NCBI GenBank assembly: GCA_009760855.2
Contig: WPIO01000053.1
Span: forward strand, 617,501 to 681,500
DNA length: 64,000 bases
Source of the DNA: Cristatella mucedo
Taxonomy: Eukaryota > Bryozoa > Phylactolaemata > Cristatellidae
Direction: 5' to 3'
The position numbers were made by a program, and so were the translations under genes. Shown in pieces: positions 1 to 10,690 of this stretch. The notes under the pieces were generated by a model. That model made no database searches, was not told the origin of the DNA, and was given only the letters and a program-made list of their open reading frames with translations. Position 1 is the first letter of the stretch, and every line of letters begins with the position of its first letter.

Positions 1-1257
1 CTCTAGGGTAACAGAGCTGGCTTGATGCGCAGGAGTGAAGCCCTAGTTCGGCAGCTTGATGACTCCAGCATCCGGCTCGATGGCATCCAGCTGGCCCAGC
101 GACGAGGTAGTAAGACCTTGCTCTTACGATCCTTATCACGTAATTGATTCAACCTTATAGGCACTCCCATTTTCGGCAGCATACGACGCAGTCATGGAGA
201 CATTGCTCAGTGTCATAGTAGCAAGGCACAAATACCAAGCGAATTCTCTGAAAATAACTCGGAATAGAATTGTCTGAATGCGACAAAAATATCACGACTC
301 CTAAAACAGGTCCAATGCTGCAGAATTCCTAAAGCATGTCAACAGCTGCTTAGGCTTATGGTACTCTTTAGCCAAAAGCCTTGATATCATACAATAAAAA
401 ATAATTGTGATAAACTGTGAGTCAAGAGAGCCAGGAAAGTTTGGCGATGGAATGTCAGCCCAAGTCTGACGGATAGAGTATGAGTCAGCGATGGAATATT
501 AGGAGAATATATATATTTGTTCCACGTGAATCATAGAAGAGGGCTATACCGTATAGGACCAAAGTTTTTTCAGCAACATTCTTTAAATGAAAGGAGGACA
601 GGAGGCGAGGAGCAGCTAATGTATTGTCCTGAAATGACCTGAGGACACTGAGGAAGCTGGAGCTACATTAGCATAAGAATGCATTCCAGGTTATTCGGGA
701 GCCTTCTGGACTCTCCTATCCAGATTAAGCATTTTCATGTGCACCCGCCGATCAACCGAGAGGTGCGAGCGAAGATCCCTCGGCAAAGAGTACGCACGAC
801 TGAATTCCTAGGTTTTGAAGCGCTACATGGAAGCCATTTTTCCTTGCCTACTGTCTGGCTGGATTGATTTTTGATAGCCTTGCTAACGCCGATTTACATT
901 GTGTGCAGCCAGCAGAGAACGAGGGGCAAGTTCTGTTTTGCAGGTATTAAAAATGTATCGCTCGCTCTGTCTCGATATCCCAGCATGCTATGCAACATTG
1001 CTTTTGAGACTCTACCGAAATTTCACAAGGGCATGAGTTCCGAAGATAATCCAACCCTTGCATACTGCATCCGTGTGGCCAGGCATGACCGCAACTAACT
1101 TTGAATTATCAGCACGTCTGCGCTTCACCTTGCAATGCATTGTGTAGGCTTCAACCCGCCACGAGTTCTTGCCGAATAAGCACATTCAAAGAAGCGTCTA
1201 GAACATTTCGAATGACTCTCCTAAGACGGCGCAGCAAATCTTGTTATCTTCTTACAG
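1..1257 (+). other. Probable EYA intron, no exon recognised
   Basis: This stretch precedes the first recognisable EYA exon. I looked for the expected preceding exon, which carries the DLDETII phosphatase motif and the following helices, and did not find it on the + strand, so it should lie upstream of the window. The two short open frames at 679-867 and 871-1098 resemble nothing I know. No repeat family used elsewhere in the window is visible here. Confidence 0.55.
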
Positions 1258-1316
1258 GAGTGTGACCAGGTGCACATCGATGACGTAGCATCGGACGACA
1301 ATGGGCAGGACCTCAG
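1258..1316 (+). CDS. EYA: EYA exon (ECDQVHIDD segment of the Eya domain)
   Basis: EYA proteins are transcriptional coactivators of SIX factors and carry a haloacid-dehalogenase-type phosphatase in the C-terminal Eya domain. This 59-base exon reads ECDQVHIDDVASDDNGQDL plus two bases (AG) of a split serine codon, nearly identical to the conserved segment in animal EYA proteins. It is preceded by a TTCTTACAG acceptor and followed by a GTGAGC donor. It begins on a codon boundary and ends in phase 2, which the next exon at 3458 completes. The first half of the Eya domain, with the catalytic DxD motif, must lie upstream of this window. Confidence 0.93.
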
Positions 1317-3457
1317 GTGAGCCGAATTCACGAGTTCTCTTACATAAACTCTTTTACAGAGGCGCTCGTAAGCGATCGACCAGTAGAACTAGCATTAGAG
1401 CAGGGAGGGGGCTGGCTTGCACTGCAATCCTTTGGTTAATTCGTCTGGACGACCGTTGTTGTAACCTGGCTTCGGTTAGCATAGATGGAGCTGCAGAATC
1501 GACAGAGTGCGAACACCATTGTAAATAAGGTTTTCCCCTATGTCTTGTCCCAGCGGTAAGATGCTGGTAGTTAGCGATCCTGGTCACTGCAAACCGGGAA
1601 GGGACAGCGCCTAAGGCATTTCTGTCGTTATAGACAGGAGCCTGTTTAACCAAACGACTTTTACCTTTAACTTGTTATGCAGAACTCTGGCGATTCCTTT
1701 GTTTGAAAATGTGAGAGAAGAAGCATAAGAATTGTCATCACTACGGCCAGACACACACCTGCTTCCGGGCTCTACACTCGCTACACGTCGCTGGGCAATT
1801 TATCTGTGCAAAATGACTCATTCCCAGCTTTAAGAGTTTCCGGGCAATCTCAGGCACGTGTGCTGTCTACTCTCCGTTGCCACTTGTTACTCTTCCGATG
1901 CTTTAAATTCACCTTCACCTTCGCGGCCATTCTTTCCTTATCGTGTTAGCTCCAGTGTCGAAACTAATTGAAGCTCAGCAAGCGCTCGCCTAGCACAGGC
2001 GCCGGCTACCGTTCGCATCAGTGAAGGAAGAGGAGGCAATCGTCAGTGAAGGAAGAGGAGGCAATCGTCAGCTTCTGGTTCCAAAGGCCAGGTCTCCATT
2101 GAAGGCAGCCTCTAAGTCGCTTCCCTGGCTGCAGTGGCCGCCGGCTACCAGCCAGCAGCATCTCGAGCTGCTTTGACAGCCGGAAAGAGGAAGCACAGTG
2201 GGACAGAAATGAATGGCGACCGTGATATATGACCGATGCGTTGGTCCTATTAGGTGGGCAGCCGTGTCGCCGGGGCAGGCAGTAATCATAGCCACAGCCC
2301 TGGTTGTGGACGTGCTTCGACCACCTTGCCCCGTTATCATCAATGTGTAGATTGTAGTCGCATGGGTGCATTTTGATTGTGTAACTTTGATCGTTGCATT
2401 AGTATTACGATAGTCTTTATCAAAACATTTCCTAGCGGTCTCACTGGACCATGTATACAGAGCGCGGCAGCCTTCCTCTTCCTGTTGGCTCTTCCACGTG
2501 GGGAAGTAGCTCACTGCCGGACTCACAGCTGGAGCTTGGGCGGGGCGGCCGCCCAGCCGTCAGCGAGCCAACTTCCGCCCCGCTCGTGTCCTGTACGTGT
2601 AGTACGCTACGCTCATGTGACACCCCACGTGGCTAGTAAAATAGTTGTGGGATGGTTCTGCTAGGGAAATTGCTTGGAGCCTGTGCGGTCACACATGGTT
2701 CCACGTAGAATAAATCGTGGCGGCTGGTTTGTAGCTTACAGCCTCTATCCTCTGTCAGTAAATCAGTTTGTACATAGGACGCTCACTCGGTCACTACTGA
2801 GAGCTACCCGAGGGCCGAGGACCGCGTTCGCGGCTGGCGTCTCAGCTCTGACCTCCCTAGCTACCGGTAAGTTTCAGAGGTCACGGTTGTTGTAGTCCAC
2901 ACTGACCTCAGTAGCCACTCTGGATCGTTACGGTCGGTTCCTAGCAACAATGTAACAGGGTTAACTCGGAAACTCGAGGCCTCTGCTGAAACGAGAGGCT
3001 GGAATGAGAGCATGCAGACTGCTGGAATCGCTCGACCTTCGTGCTCCGACTGCTTCGGGCACCGACTGCTCCGAGTCGGCCAGGCTCCTCTAAGGTCAAA
3101 GCCAACTGCTACCCACAATTCGCCTTTTCTCACCCACCTGGTGCCCATCGGCTAGGGACCGCTGGAGAAAACCCTGAACCCCAGTCTCTCTGGAGGTCTC
3201 TTAGTTGGCCGGAATTTATTTGTCACCTGCACAAGGTACAACTAGCATTTAACTAGTGCTCTTCACAACGATCGCAGATCAAGCTTCCAGCCAACAGAGA
3301 CCGTGTGGGAAGAGATAGTAAACAAACTCAACACACGTGAGGTTAACGCTAGACACGATTCCTCTAGGGCAGATGCCGTGCTGCTGGTGCTGCATCGAGT
3401 TTGTGTGTTGAAAAACTAGTCTGACGAGATTTTCATGGTTTTTTCCTGACATTTCAG
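1317..3457 (+). other. EYA intron (2.1 kb)
   Basis: GTGAGC donor at the start and ATTTCAG acceptor at the end. It contains a 25-base perfect tandem duplication at about 2019-2068. A GC-rich block at about 2440-2640 is open on both strands, but no protein family is recognisable in it. No LINE or SINE copy was found inside. Confidence 0.8.
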
Positions 3458-3618
3458 CAACTATAGCTTCCCTGCCGATGGCTTTCGGCAGGCGTCTCAG
3501 GGAGCGAATCTTTGCGTGGCTACTGGCGTCCGAGGAGGCGTTGACTGGATGAGGAAGCTCGCCTTCCGCTACAGAAGAGTGAAAGAGCTGTTCAACAACT
3601 ACAGAAATAACGTCGGCG
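3458..3618 (+). CDS. EYA: EYA exon ([20 protein letters not shown] segment)
   Basis: This 161-base exon completes the split serine of the previous exon, then reads NYSFPADGF... [15 protein letters not shown] and [23 protein letters not shown], ending with the first base of a glycine codon before a GTAAGC donor. The [20 protein letters not shown] block is a signature of the Eya domain and is essentially invariant in animals. The acceptor is ATTTCAG. The phase is 2 in and 1 out, matching both neighbours. The segment belongs to the helical insertion of the EYA HAD fold. Confidence 0.96.
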
Positions 3619-3804
3619 GTAAGCAGGACCCACCCACGTCAGAGACCAAGCTCGGCTCATCCGAGCTTGGCCCGCGACACTTACCCCCCCCCCGATCCTT
3701 GTCCCTGGTCCTCGCCTAGTTCGGCTCATCTGATCTTAAATCGTCTGGAGACCTTACCTTCACTTGCATAATTCCAAAGCCTTGAACTCGCTACTTGCGG
3801 GCGA

Positions 3805-3960
3805 GCCGTGATGACACATTAGGTAAGGCGGTTGCTTTTCATGACCACGGTCCAGAGGTCGTGGGTTCGAATCCTTCGGTGGGCGATCCTTTATCGCCGT
3901 TGCAAGCGGTGGTGATAGCCGTAAAGGCTCTTCTGTCGCTATACAAAAGAGGCTGTTCAA
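3805..3960 (+). repeat. tRNA-like SINE in an EYA intron
   Basis: A perfect RNA polymerase III B box (GGTTCGAATCC) lies at 3864-3874. An A-box-like stretch (TAGGTAAGGCGG) lies about 45 bases upstream, followed by tRNA-unrelated sequence. The T-arm stem does not pair properly, so this is a tRNA-derived SINE or tRNA pseudogene rather than a functional tRNA. Its body differs from the more frequent SINE of this window, so it may be a second family. Confidence 0.5.
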
Positions 3961-4358
3961 TCAGCTAGTACTTTTTATCCTGACACCTGACTTGATTCCA
4001 TTTTAAAGCTGAAGCTGAAAGACCAACTAGTTCTGCCGTCTTCATGCGTGTGCTGCGATTCCGTATCTAATCACTTCACGAACCAATGAAAATCCACCCT
4101 TTCCAGCACACAAAAAGTGCCTAGAAGGATGAGATTTTTCTTTTAGAGTGCTACCAAAGCATTTTGTAAGTTTACCATTTAAGGTTTGCTAGCTATCGCA
4201 GAATAGTCTGCTTGCTCGGAGAACCGCAGTGAAATAAGGCTTGCCATCGGAAAAGACAGTTTGCTTGCCCGGCTGGTATTTTCTCCTTCTCGCGGGCTTT
4301 GCTGGTGCACCGGAAGTGACCGCCTTGCCATATAACGTGTCGTTGAACCCTTTGTCAG

Positions 4359-4473
4359 GGCTGCTGGGAGCTCAGAAGAGGGAGGCTTGGCTGCAACTCC
4401 GACAGGAAATCGAAGTCATCACCGATTCCTGGCTCACGCTGGCCCTGAAGTCACTCAGCATCGTCGCTTCGAG
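4359..4473 (+). CDS. EYA: EYA exon ([14 protein letters not shown] segment)
   Basis: This 115-base exon completes the glycine codon left by the previous exon and reads [20 protein letters not shown] then [17 protein letters not shown], ending two bases into an arginine codon at a GTAGGC donor. It matches the conserved KREAWLQLR...[10 protein letters not shown] block of EYA1/2/4-type proteins. The acceptor TTTGTCAG is canonical. The ORF appears to open upstream at 4241, but that part is intronic. Confidence 0.96.
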
Positions 4474-4517
4474 GTAGGCTGCCTCCCGGAGCAGCTACCA
4501 AGCACCGGCTGCTGCTG

Positions 4518-4523
<6 letters not shown>

Positions 4524-4548
<25 letters not shown>
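4524..4548 (+). repeat. (ACC)n microsatellite in EYA intron
   Basis: About eight ACC/CCA units are visible. A short (CAG)n-rich stretch follows at about 4740-4770 in the same intron. Both are simple repeats with no sign of coding use. Confidence 0.9.
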
Positions 4549-4850
4549 TACCCCGGCTCACTTCGGCTGCTGCTTCTCCGGCTGCTGCTGCCTGCATGAG
4601 CACACTGCTACTCTCATTTGCATAAATGGCTCATCGTATTTGGTATGGCCCTAATGGAGGTGGACAGAGGTTTTTTTGCATTCGGCTGGCAGTGAAAGCG
4701 GACCGCCGAGCTCAGCTGGCGGCCGGAGGCACTTTTAGGGCAGCAGCAGCAGCAGCGGCAGCAGCAGCTTTCCTAGCACGTGAGCCTTTTGCCATGGCTC
4801 CAGCAGCACCTCCCTTCAGTGAGCAGCTCCTTCTCTCTCATGTTTTGCAG

Positions 4851-4972
4851 GCAAAGCTGCGTCAACGTTCTAGTCACCACCACGCAGCTCGTGCCCGCCG
4901 TCGCGAAGCTGCTCCTCTACGGCCTCGGTAACGTCTTCGACGTTGAGAACATCTACAGCGCCGCGAAGGCCG
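4851..4972 (+). CDS. EYA: EYA exon ([14 protein letters not shown] segment)
   Basis: This 122-base exon completes the split arginine and reads [19 protein letters not shown] then [21 protein letters not shown], ending one base into a glycine codon at a GTAAGC donor. The [21 protein letters not shown]...IENIYSATK block is diagnostic of EYA. The acceptor TGTTTTGCAG is strong. Substitutions relative to other EYA proteins are conservative (V for I, A for T). Confidence 0.96.
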
Positions 4973-5210
4973 GTAAGCAGCTGCAGCACATGGCCTGGCT
5001 ACCGCTAGCTTAGCTTGCGGTCAAAGGGCACGCCTTCTAACCCGAGGCAGGTGCCCAACCAACCAGGTGCATTCAGTCGCACAACCCTGCCACAACCACC
5101 GGTCAGCTGACTGCCCAAGCCGCTCTGGGCGGAGCAATCGCCCAATCAGAGCCTGCCGGAGGCCGGGCGACACGGAACCGCAACAACAACTCGTCTCTCT
5201 TTTTTTTCAG

Positions 5211-5392
5211 GAAAGGAAAGCTGCTTCGAGAGGATCGCGTCGCGCTTCGGTCGCAAGTGCACGTACGTCGTCGTGGGCGACGGTCGCGACGAGGAGCTGG
5301 CCGCCAAGCAGCTCAACTGGCCGTTCTGGCGCGTGACGGCTCACTCTGACCTCGTGGCCCTGCACCACGCCCTCGACCTGGCCTACCTGTGA
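5211..5392 (+). CDS. EYA: EYA last coding exon with the GDGRDEE motif and stop
   Basis: This 182-base terminal coding exon completes the glycine codon and reads [54 protein letters not shown] and LDLAYL, then TGA. GDGRDEE is the third HAD acidic motif of the EYA phosphatase. The C-terminus ends at the position usual for the family (LELEYL in vertebrates). The acceptor is a T-run followed by CAG. The five EYA exons in the window have mutually compatible phases and no frameshift or premature stop, so the gene looks functional. Confidence 0.97.
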
Positions 5393-6263
5393 GCCAGCGT
5401 CGCGTGACCTCCTCCGGCAGCCAGCTCGACGAGTGTGTCCTGCTCGCCGCCCCCCCCCCATACCCAGCAGCAATCGCCCCACCGCCGGCCGGCGGCTTCT
5501 TCGAACCGCCGGAAGTTGCCTTTCGACGCCCGCCGTGTCGACGTCTTGTGCAGCTGCCGCTGCTGCCTGCGGCTGGCAGGCTGCAGCAGCGGTAGCAGGC
5601 TGAGGCTGCAGCCGCGGCTGCGTTGGCCTCCCCCCCCAGGGAATCGCTACAGCGAAGCCGCTACTTCTCGCCGCATGGCTGTCTCGCCCGTTGCGAATAC
5701 GGAAGACGGCATGTCGCCCATCCACGAGGCTCGGTCTGGTGCGGCGGCGTTACCTAATTCTGCTAAGTCGGGCTGAGGCACACAGGCCAGTGGGTGCTCT
5801 GTGGGTCTCCCGACCGGTTACTAAACCAGCGTCTGCCTCTGACCTCTGACCCGCATGCGTCCGCCTCGGGACTCGCATTGCAGCTGGCTTAGTCAGTGGC
5901 TGGCAGCATGTCCAGCCAACACTTCTTTCAGACGGTGAGCAATGTTTTTTTTTTTTTGTAAGCAGAGCCGGTGTCCGGCCGCCATTGTTTCGATATGGCG
6001 CCTGCACTGCATGCTGCCTCGAAGGAGTCATTCTCTTTCCTCCTCAGCCGAGCTCAGGGGAGAGAGTGCACGTAACGATGATGCTGCCGGCCGCAGCTAT
6101 GTGTTTTTCTTTGCCATGGGAATGGTTACTTGTTGGTGTTGTACATAAGATAATTATATCTATGTGTTAGGACCATATTTTAGCGTCTCCTGCTGCACTG
6201 GACCAAAGCTGTTGGCGGCACGGGTTATCCTCGTTTCTATCGTCGGCGTCGGTTACTATTAAA
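5393..6263 (+). other. Probable EYA 3' untranslated region
   Basis: This is the sequence after the EYA stop codon. It contains GC-rich CAG/CTG stretches, a T-run at about 5945 and a possible ATTAAA polyadenylation signal at 6258-6263. The 3' end is inferred; no transcript evidence is available. The open frames here (for example 5435-5776) are low complexity and not convincing genes. Confidence 0.5.
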
Positions 6264-7160
6264 GTTTAAATTTACATGGTTTCGCTCTCGTTTATTTGTC
6301 AACAAGACGGCATTGCTTGGCTGCATCTTAGAGCGGTTTGGTTTAAATGACATCCACTTTTCCGGAGAGTTTCGTCTCCTGCGGATTGCAATTCGGTGAG
6401 ATCCGTGCAGAGCGAGAATCTCGCGCTTGCTCACTGCTGGCTTGTTGCTATCCCTCGCTGGAGCATTAAATCAGGACATTTCCGACCAGATTTCCTGCCA
6501 GAGCAGACATGGAGCTCAGCGTCCGTTCAAAAGAGTCGCTCCAAAAACCTGCTTCAATGAAGTAAATGCGAGCTCCATCGATTTCGCTGCAGCGGTCTTA
6601 GAGGATGGTTTTTCGGAATTACATCAGTACCCTCCTTAACTACTCACTCAAACGTGACGAGTAGTCAACGTGGAAACGGCAATGCCACGTCGACTACACC
6701 ATGCCGTTAGGAAGCAGCTGCACGTGACATACAGTCTTGGGGCACCACACTGAAAATTGCTAAAGCAGTCTCCCGTTGTGGGAACAAGAGGGACACTGGT
6801 CGATGCGTAGGCATCAGTAGCAGCAGCAGCACCGTCGCCAAGGAGAGTAGTAGCAGCACCGTCGCCAAGGAGAGTAGTAGCAGCAGCTTGCGGCAATTAG
6901 ACGAGCAGCATATAGCCGAAGCTCCGGCCACTAAGCATGTCGCAAAGAGCTCCGCAGTAGCTCTAGCTGGAGCACAGGAAGCCCGACCGCTTCATTCTTC
7001 GCATCGTCGGTCGAGACGCGTCATCGCGTGGCAATATCCGGGCACGTGCACGTCGCCTCCGCACTTTGCTGGACTCTTGCGTGAAACCCTAAAATCCAAC
7101 TTCTCAGGCCGTATTTAGGGTTTACCGATTTCCCCACACGGAGCTTAATGTATGTATGCA
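6264..7160. other. Intergenic, no gene recognised
   Basis: The only clear structure is a 27-base tandem duplication at about 6826-6879 (unit beginning AGCAGCACCGTCGCC) next to (AGC)n. The duplication creates short repetitive open frames on both strands that are not credible genes. Confidence 0.6.
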
Positions 7161-7164
7161 TGTA

Positions 7165-7618
7165 TATATCTCCGTCTGTAACTCTAAAAAGTCACCAAGA
7201 CCATGCGGATGTTACGCAGGACAGTTTTATATATCGCACTCACAGCCTAAGCGGCTTTCGGTTACGCATTCGGTAGCCAACAGACTTCGCCTCACGCAAC
7301 AAAGAGAAAGTAGGAAGCATAGCAGAGTCAGGAAAGCAGTTGAGGCAGTGAGTAGAATGGAAGTAGCAGCTCAGGAACACTGAAAAGGATGAGCCATAGT
7401 CGGCAGTAGGAGAGTAGTTGTCGTTGCGTAAGAATTGTGGAAGCGAGTTCCACAGTCTAAGACCTGCAGAGCTAAAGCTTCTGTCACCAACTGTCTTTAA
7501 GCGGAGGAATGGGACAGCTAATTTATTGTCCACACAGGACCTGAGGGTGCGAACAGGCTGAAACTGAAGCAGCAGTTCAGCTAGGTACGAAGGAGCCAAG
7601 CCGCGGCGGGCCTGCCTG
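7165..7618 (-). mobile_element. L-alpha LINE 3' fragment
   Basis: Read on the minus strand it encodes the C-terminal part of a non-LTR reverse transcriptase (LAPSYLAELLLQFQP..., GDRSFSSAG...LWNSLPQFL) and ends with the L-alpha 3'UTR. It is 5'-truncated. Several residues differ from the other copies, so it is an old copy. Confidence 0.85.
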
Positions 7619-8089
7619 CACCTGTGTTGAGTTGGCAACACTGTCGCCTACCCCGACATCTTCCGGATTTTCAGTTGTAAGTTCAATTCCACTACTGCAA
7701 TTACGGCATTCAAGTTCCGGCCTCTGCAGTCTGAGCATGTATCTCAGCAAAAACTTTCGGCTAGCTGAGATATTTGTATTTGTTATTTGAGACTTGTACA
7801 CCAGACGTTGTTATACCTTTTACCTCAGGGAATCCACACCCTCAGCACTAATATATACAAATGCTTAGAATATGACAATAATATAACCAATAAACATATA
7901 ATATATTCTCGGCCGCTATACTGCCTCACGAAATCCACTGAGCGAGCATCATCAATCCCCACAATAAATTAGGTTTGCAAGTTAATTATTAAAAATTTAA
8001 AAAGTGACTTAAGTCGCGCTCGCATTATGCCATTTGTGCGATATATGTATTACTGCCTCGACAGATGTACAGCAATGATGACGAGTAAT
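7619..8089. other. Intergenic, AT-rich, nothing recognised
   Basis: AT-rich sequence between a LINE fragment and a SINE-like remnant. No coding, RNA or repeat feature was identified. Confidence 0.5.
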
Positions 8090-8260
8090 GCAGCTTTGGT
8101 TTAGCCCAGGGGTCAATGTGTTCGCTTCTAGATAAGGTGATTGTATTTGGTGACGAAGGTTGTGGGCTTGAGCCCCGTGGCGTTCGTGACGTGCCTGAAG
8201 CTAGACTTGGCCATTGCAAGGATAGATCTATAGTAGTCCGCGGGTGTCTGTCACTAGACA
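8090..8260 (+). repeat. Degenerate tRNA-derived SINE
   Basis: It carries GGTTGTGGGCTTGAGCCCCG, a B-box block like that of the better preserved SINEs at 22184 and 13621, preceded by a TTTAGCCCAGGGGTC A-box-like region and followed by GTGCCTGAA as in the SINE tail. It is heavily diverged. Confidence 0.4.
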
Positions 8261-9050
8261 GTCACTACTTATCTTTTGTACGTTTTCACCAGCTTGCGAC
8301 TTGCAGACTTAAATACTTTAATGGATTAGTTTTCTTTGGATACTAGACGCATGTATTATCTAATTATTATACTTTTAGGACACAAAGTGAGGAATAATTT
8401 GGTAGTCTGCATATAAAAAGCATTTTACCGTGTATAAGAGTTTTCTTTTCCCCCTAAAATTTGAGGTCAGATAACTTAAAAGGTGGCCCTACATGGAAGG
8501 TTACTTTTTGTGTTGTAGTATTTCACTAAGCATGTACTTACTTTGAATGCCACCTAATAAAGATTAATTGGTCGACAAAATGTATTTAGTAGGCTTGTTT
8601 ATCAAGATGTTTCAAGAAGTGTGGCATTTTAAATGCGATGGAAGGAACGGAAGATGACGCAGTCTATGAAACGAGCGACGACGACAATGACGATTATGGA
8701 ATTTGCACACAATTTCGAGCCTACGACACAAACTAGGAAGATGCACAGGTTACTAACACCATTTCTGAGGAAGGGGGTAGTGATAGTGACATAAGTGATT
8801 ATTATGAGTCTTGATATTGTTCAGCTCATTCAGTTATTGAATAAAAATATTTTTTCGAAAAAATGTGTTCGCAAATCAAAGGGAGCTTATTAACGGTAAA
8901 ATATGGTGACTCAAGCATGCACTTTTATATTTAAAATTAGATCTTTTAAAAATTGAACTTATCAGGACCGTGCATTCAAAAGTATTTTTCTAATCAAAAG
9001 ACGACACAGTATTCCAGCAGCGTGGGGGCTCGCTGGACTACGAATTACGA
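8261..9050. other. Intergenic with a small acidic open frame
   Basis: Mostly AT-rich. At 8638-8736 on the + strand an ATG opens an acidic peptide (MEGTEDDAVYETSDDDNDDY...) that ends at a TAG after about 32 codons, and further acidic codons (EEGGSDSDISDYYES) follow in the same frame. Such Asp/Glu/Ser-rich starts occur in some DNA-transposon transposases (for example piggyBac-like), but no catalytic region is visible, so no function is assigned. Confidence 0.35.
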
Positions 9051-9051
9051 C

Positions 9052-9279
9052 TGGTGCTTTTGGCTGCTCCCGGCGCTTTTGGCTGCATGCGGCACTTTTG
9101 ACTGCTTCCGGCGGTTTTGGCTGCTTCCGGTGCTTTTGGCTGCTTCCGGTGCTTTTGGCTGCTTCCGGCGCATTTGGCTGCTCCCTGCGGTTTTGGCTGC
9201 TTCCGGTGCTTTCGGCTGCTCCCGGCGCTTTTGGCTGCTTCCGGAGATTTTGGCTGCTTCCGGTGCTTTCGTTTGAACC
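9052..9279 (+). repeat. 19-bp minisatellite, about 12 copies
   Basis: The unit is close to GCTTTTGGCTGCTTCCGGT. About twelve diverged copies are arranged head to tail. Because 19 is not a multiple of three, each frame cycles through all three phases and gives a 19-residue peptide period. Five overlapping open frames on both strands result. They are by-products of the repeat, not evidence of a gene. Confidence 0.9.
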
Positions 9280-9624
9280 AATTCGATTCGCATTTTGCAA
9301 AGCAGTCGGACTTAGGTCAAGCGTAAGCTTTACATTTGAGACTCTGTGCTTTTCATTTAACAGTTCTTTTAAATGGCAGCGAATTAGTAGTGGAGTTTAA
9401 ATTTCAAGCAAGTGGATTTGTTACATGAACATCGATCAAGATCCAGCATCAGTAGAAGCTGAGAGTCAAAGGCGTTCTCGCCAGCAACAACCGGGCCGGA
9501 GAGACGCCAGACGAGGCGAACGACTGGCGTATCTTTAGAAGCTCCAAAACTGAGACGCGACAATGAGTTGGAGAGTGACTGAAGAATAAGCTGGTCACGT
9601 GACATTTCCGGTATTTTTTGCGAG
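9280..9624. other. Intergenic, nothing recognised
   Basis: No gene, RNA or transposon signature found. Confidence 0.5.
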
Positions 9625-9904
9625 CATTTGCTGTTAGTCATTATGTCTTGATTTCTATAACTCACTGCTTATTGGCCTACCGGTATGTGCAATCAGCTGA
9701 TTACAGCTGGCGCTTAATTCCGCAGCTAGGCTTTTCTGTCGTGAGCGTCGCAGTTACCACATCACACCACTTCCCACCGACCTGCGAGGGCTACCAGTCG
9801 AGCAACGGATCGACTTTAGGGTGTTGTCGCTCACTTTTAGGTAACTTCATTCTTTGGCTCCAGCCTATGTCTCAGATCTACTCCTCCACCAGGCCAAGCA
9901 TCGT
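9625..9904 (+). mobile_element. L-beta LINE fragment, 5' part of an interrupted copy
   Basis: Encodes L-beta reverse transcriptase C-terminal sequence in broken frames (related to CNSLLTGLPACAIRRLQLVQ and SYQSSNGSTSRFC in other frames). The copy is interrupted at 9905 by an L-alpha insertion and resumes at 10272 with the next bases of L-beta (CCACCCGCTTTTCGG). Confidence 0.85.
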
Positions 9905-10271
9905 AGCTGTCCCATTCCTCCGCTTAAGGACAGTTGGCGATAGAAGCTTTAGCTCTGCAGGTCCTAGACTGTGGAACTCGCTTCCACAATTCTTACGCAA
10001 CGACATCTACTCTCCAACTGCCGACTATGGCACATCTTTTTCAGCGGTCCTGAGCTGCTACTTCTATGCTACTCACTACCTCAACTGCTCTCCTAACTCT
10101 GCTATGCTTCCCACTTTCTCTTTGTTGCGTGAGACGAAGTCTGTTGGGTACCGAATGCGTACCGAAAGCCGCTTAGGCTGTGAGTGCGCTATACAAAACT
10201 CTCCTGCGTAACACCCACATGGTCTTTATGACTTTGTGGAGTTACTGACGGAGATACATTACATTACATTA
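9905..10271 (+). mobile_element. L-alpha LINE, 367-bp 5'-truncated insertion in L-beta
   Basis: Encodes VPFLRLRTVGDRSFSSAGPR ... AIQNSPA in one open frame, then a 3'UTR ending in ACATT repeats. The flanking L-beta sequence is continuous across the insertion, so this L-alpha copy is younger than its host. No clear target-site duplication is visible at this junction. Confidence 0.9.
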
Positions 10272-10690
10272 CCACCCGCTTTTCGGAACCCATCAGTTCA
10301 CCAATACCTCGTACAAACGTCAAATCCTTTGGAGACCGTGCATTTAGTTCGTATGCTCCCAAGGCCTGGAACTCCCTCACGACTTGCGTCAGAACATCCC
10401 CTGACTTGACCACATTTAAAAAGAACTTGAGAACACACCTATTTAGGAGAGCATTTAGTGGGTCCGTGTGATTCGTCCTTGATGTGCTTATGCGTGCTGA
10501 CACTGTGCAAGCTGCCACTAACCACGTTTGCATGCTGACCCTGTGCATGTCACCCCTAATCATGTTATTCATGTTGTTTATCAAGCATGATATTACTCAC
10601 CATTCAATCGCGTTTCCCTTTGCAGCAAATACAAAACGCCTAGAAAGAGATTGAGTTATGCGAGGGCGTTTTATCAAATGCATTATTATT
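10272..10690 (+). mobile_element. L-beta LINE 3' part (after the insertion)
   Basis: Continues the L-beta C-terminus and 3'UTR, including the AAACGCCTAGAAAGAGATTG and ATTATTATT end. The tail carries several point changes. Confidence 0.85.

Noticed and set aside
2018-2526. Two overlapping minus-strand frames (117 and 152 codons) inside the large EYA intron
   Set aside because: They overlap each other and a + strand frame, have no family resemblance, and include the 25-bp tandem duplication. Chance frames in GC-rich intron DNA are more likely.
2640-2800. Possible LTR end with AATAAA at about 2710
   Set aside because: No left terminus or target-site duplication could be paired with it; left within the EYA intron.
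3820-3900. Functional tRNA gene
   Set aside because: The B box is perfect, but the T-stem and acceptor stem do not pair, and SINE-like sequence follows.
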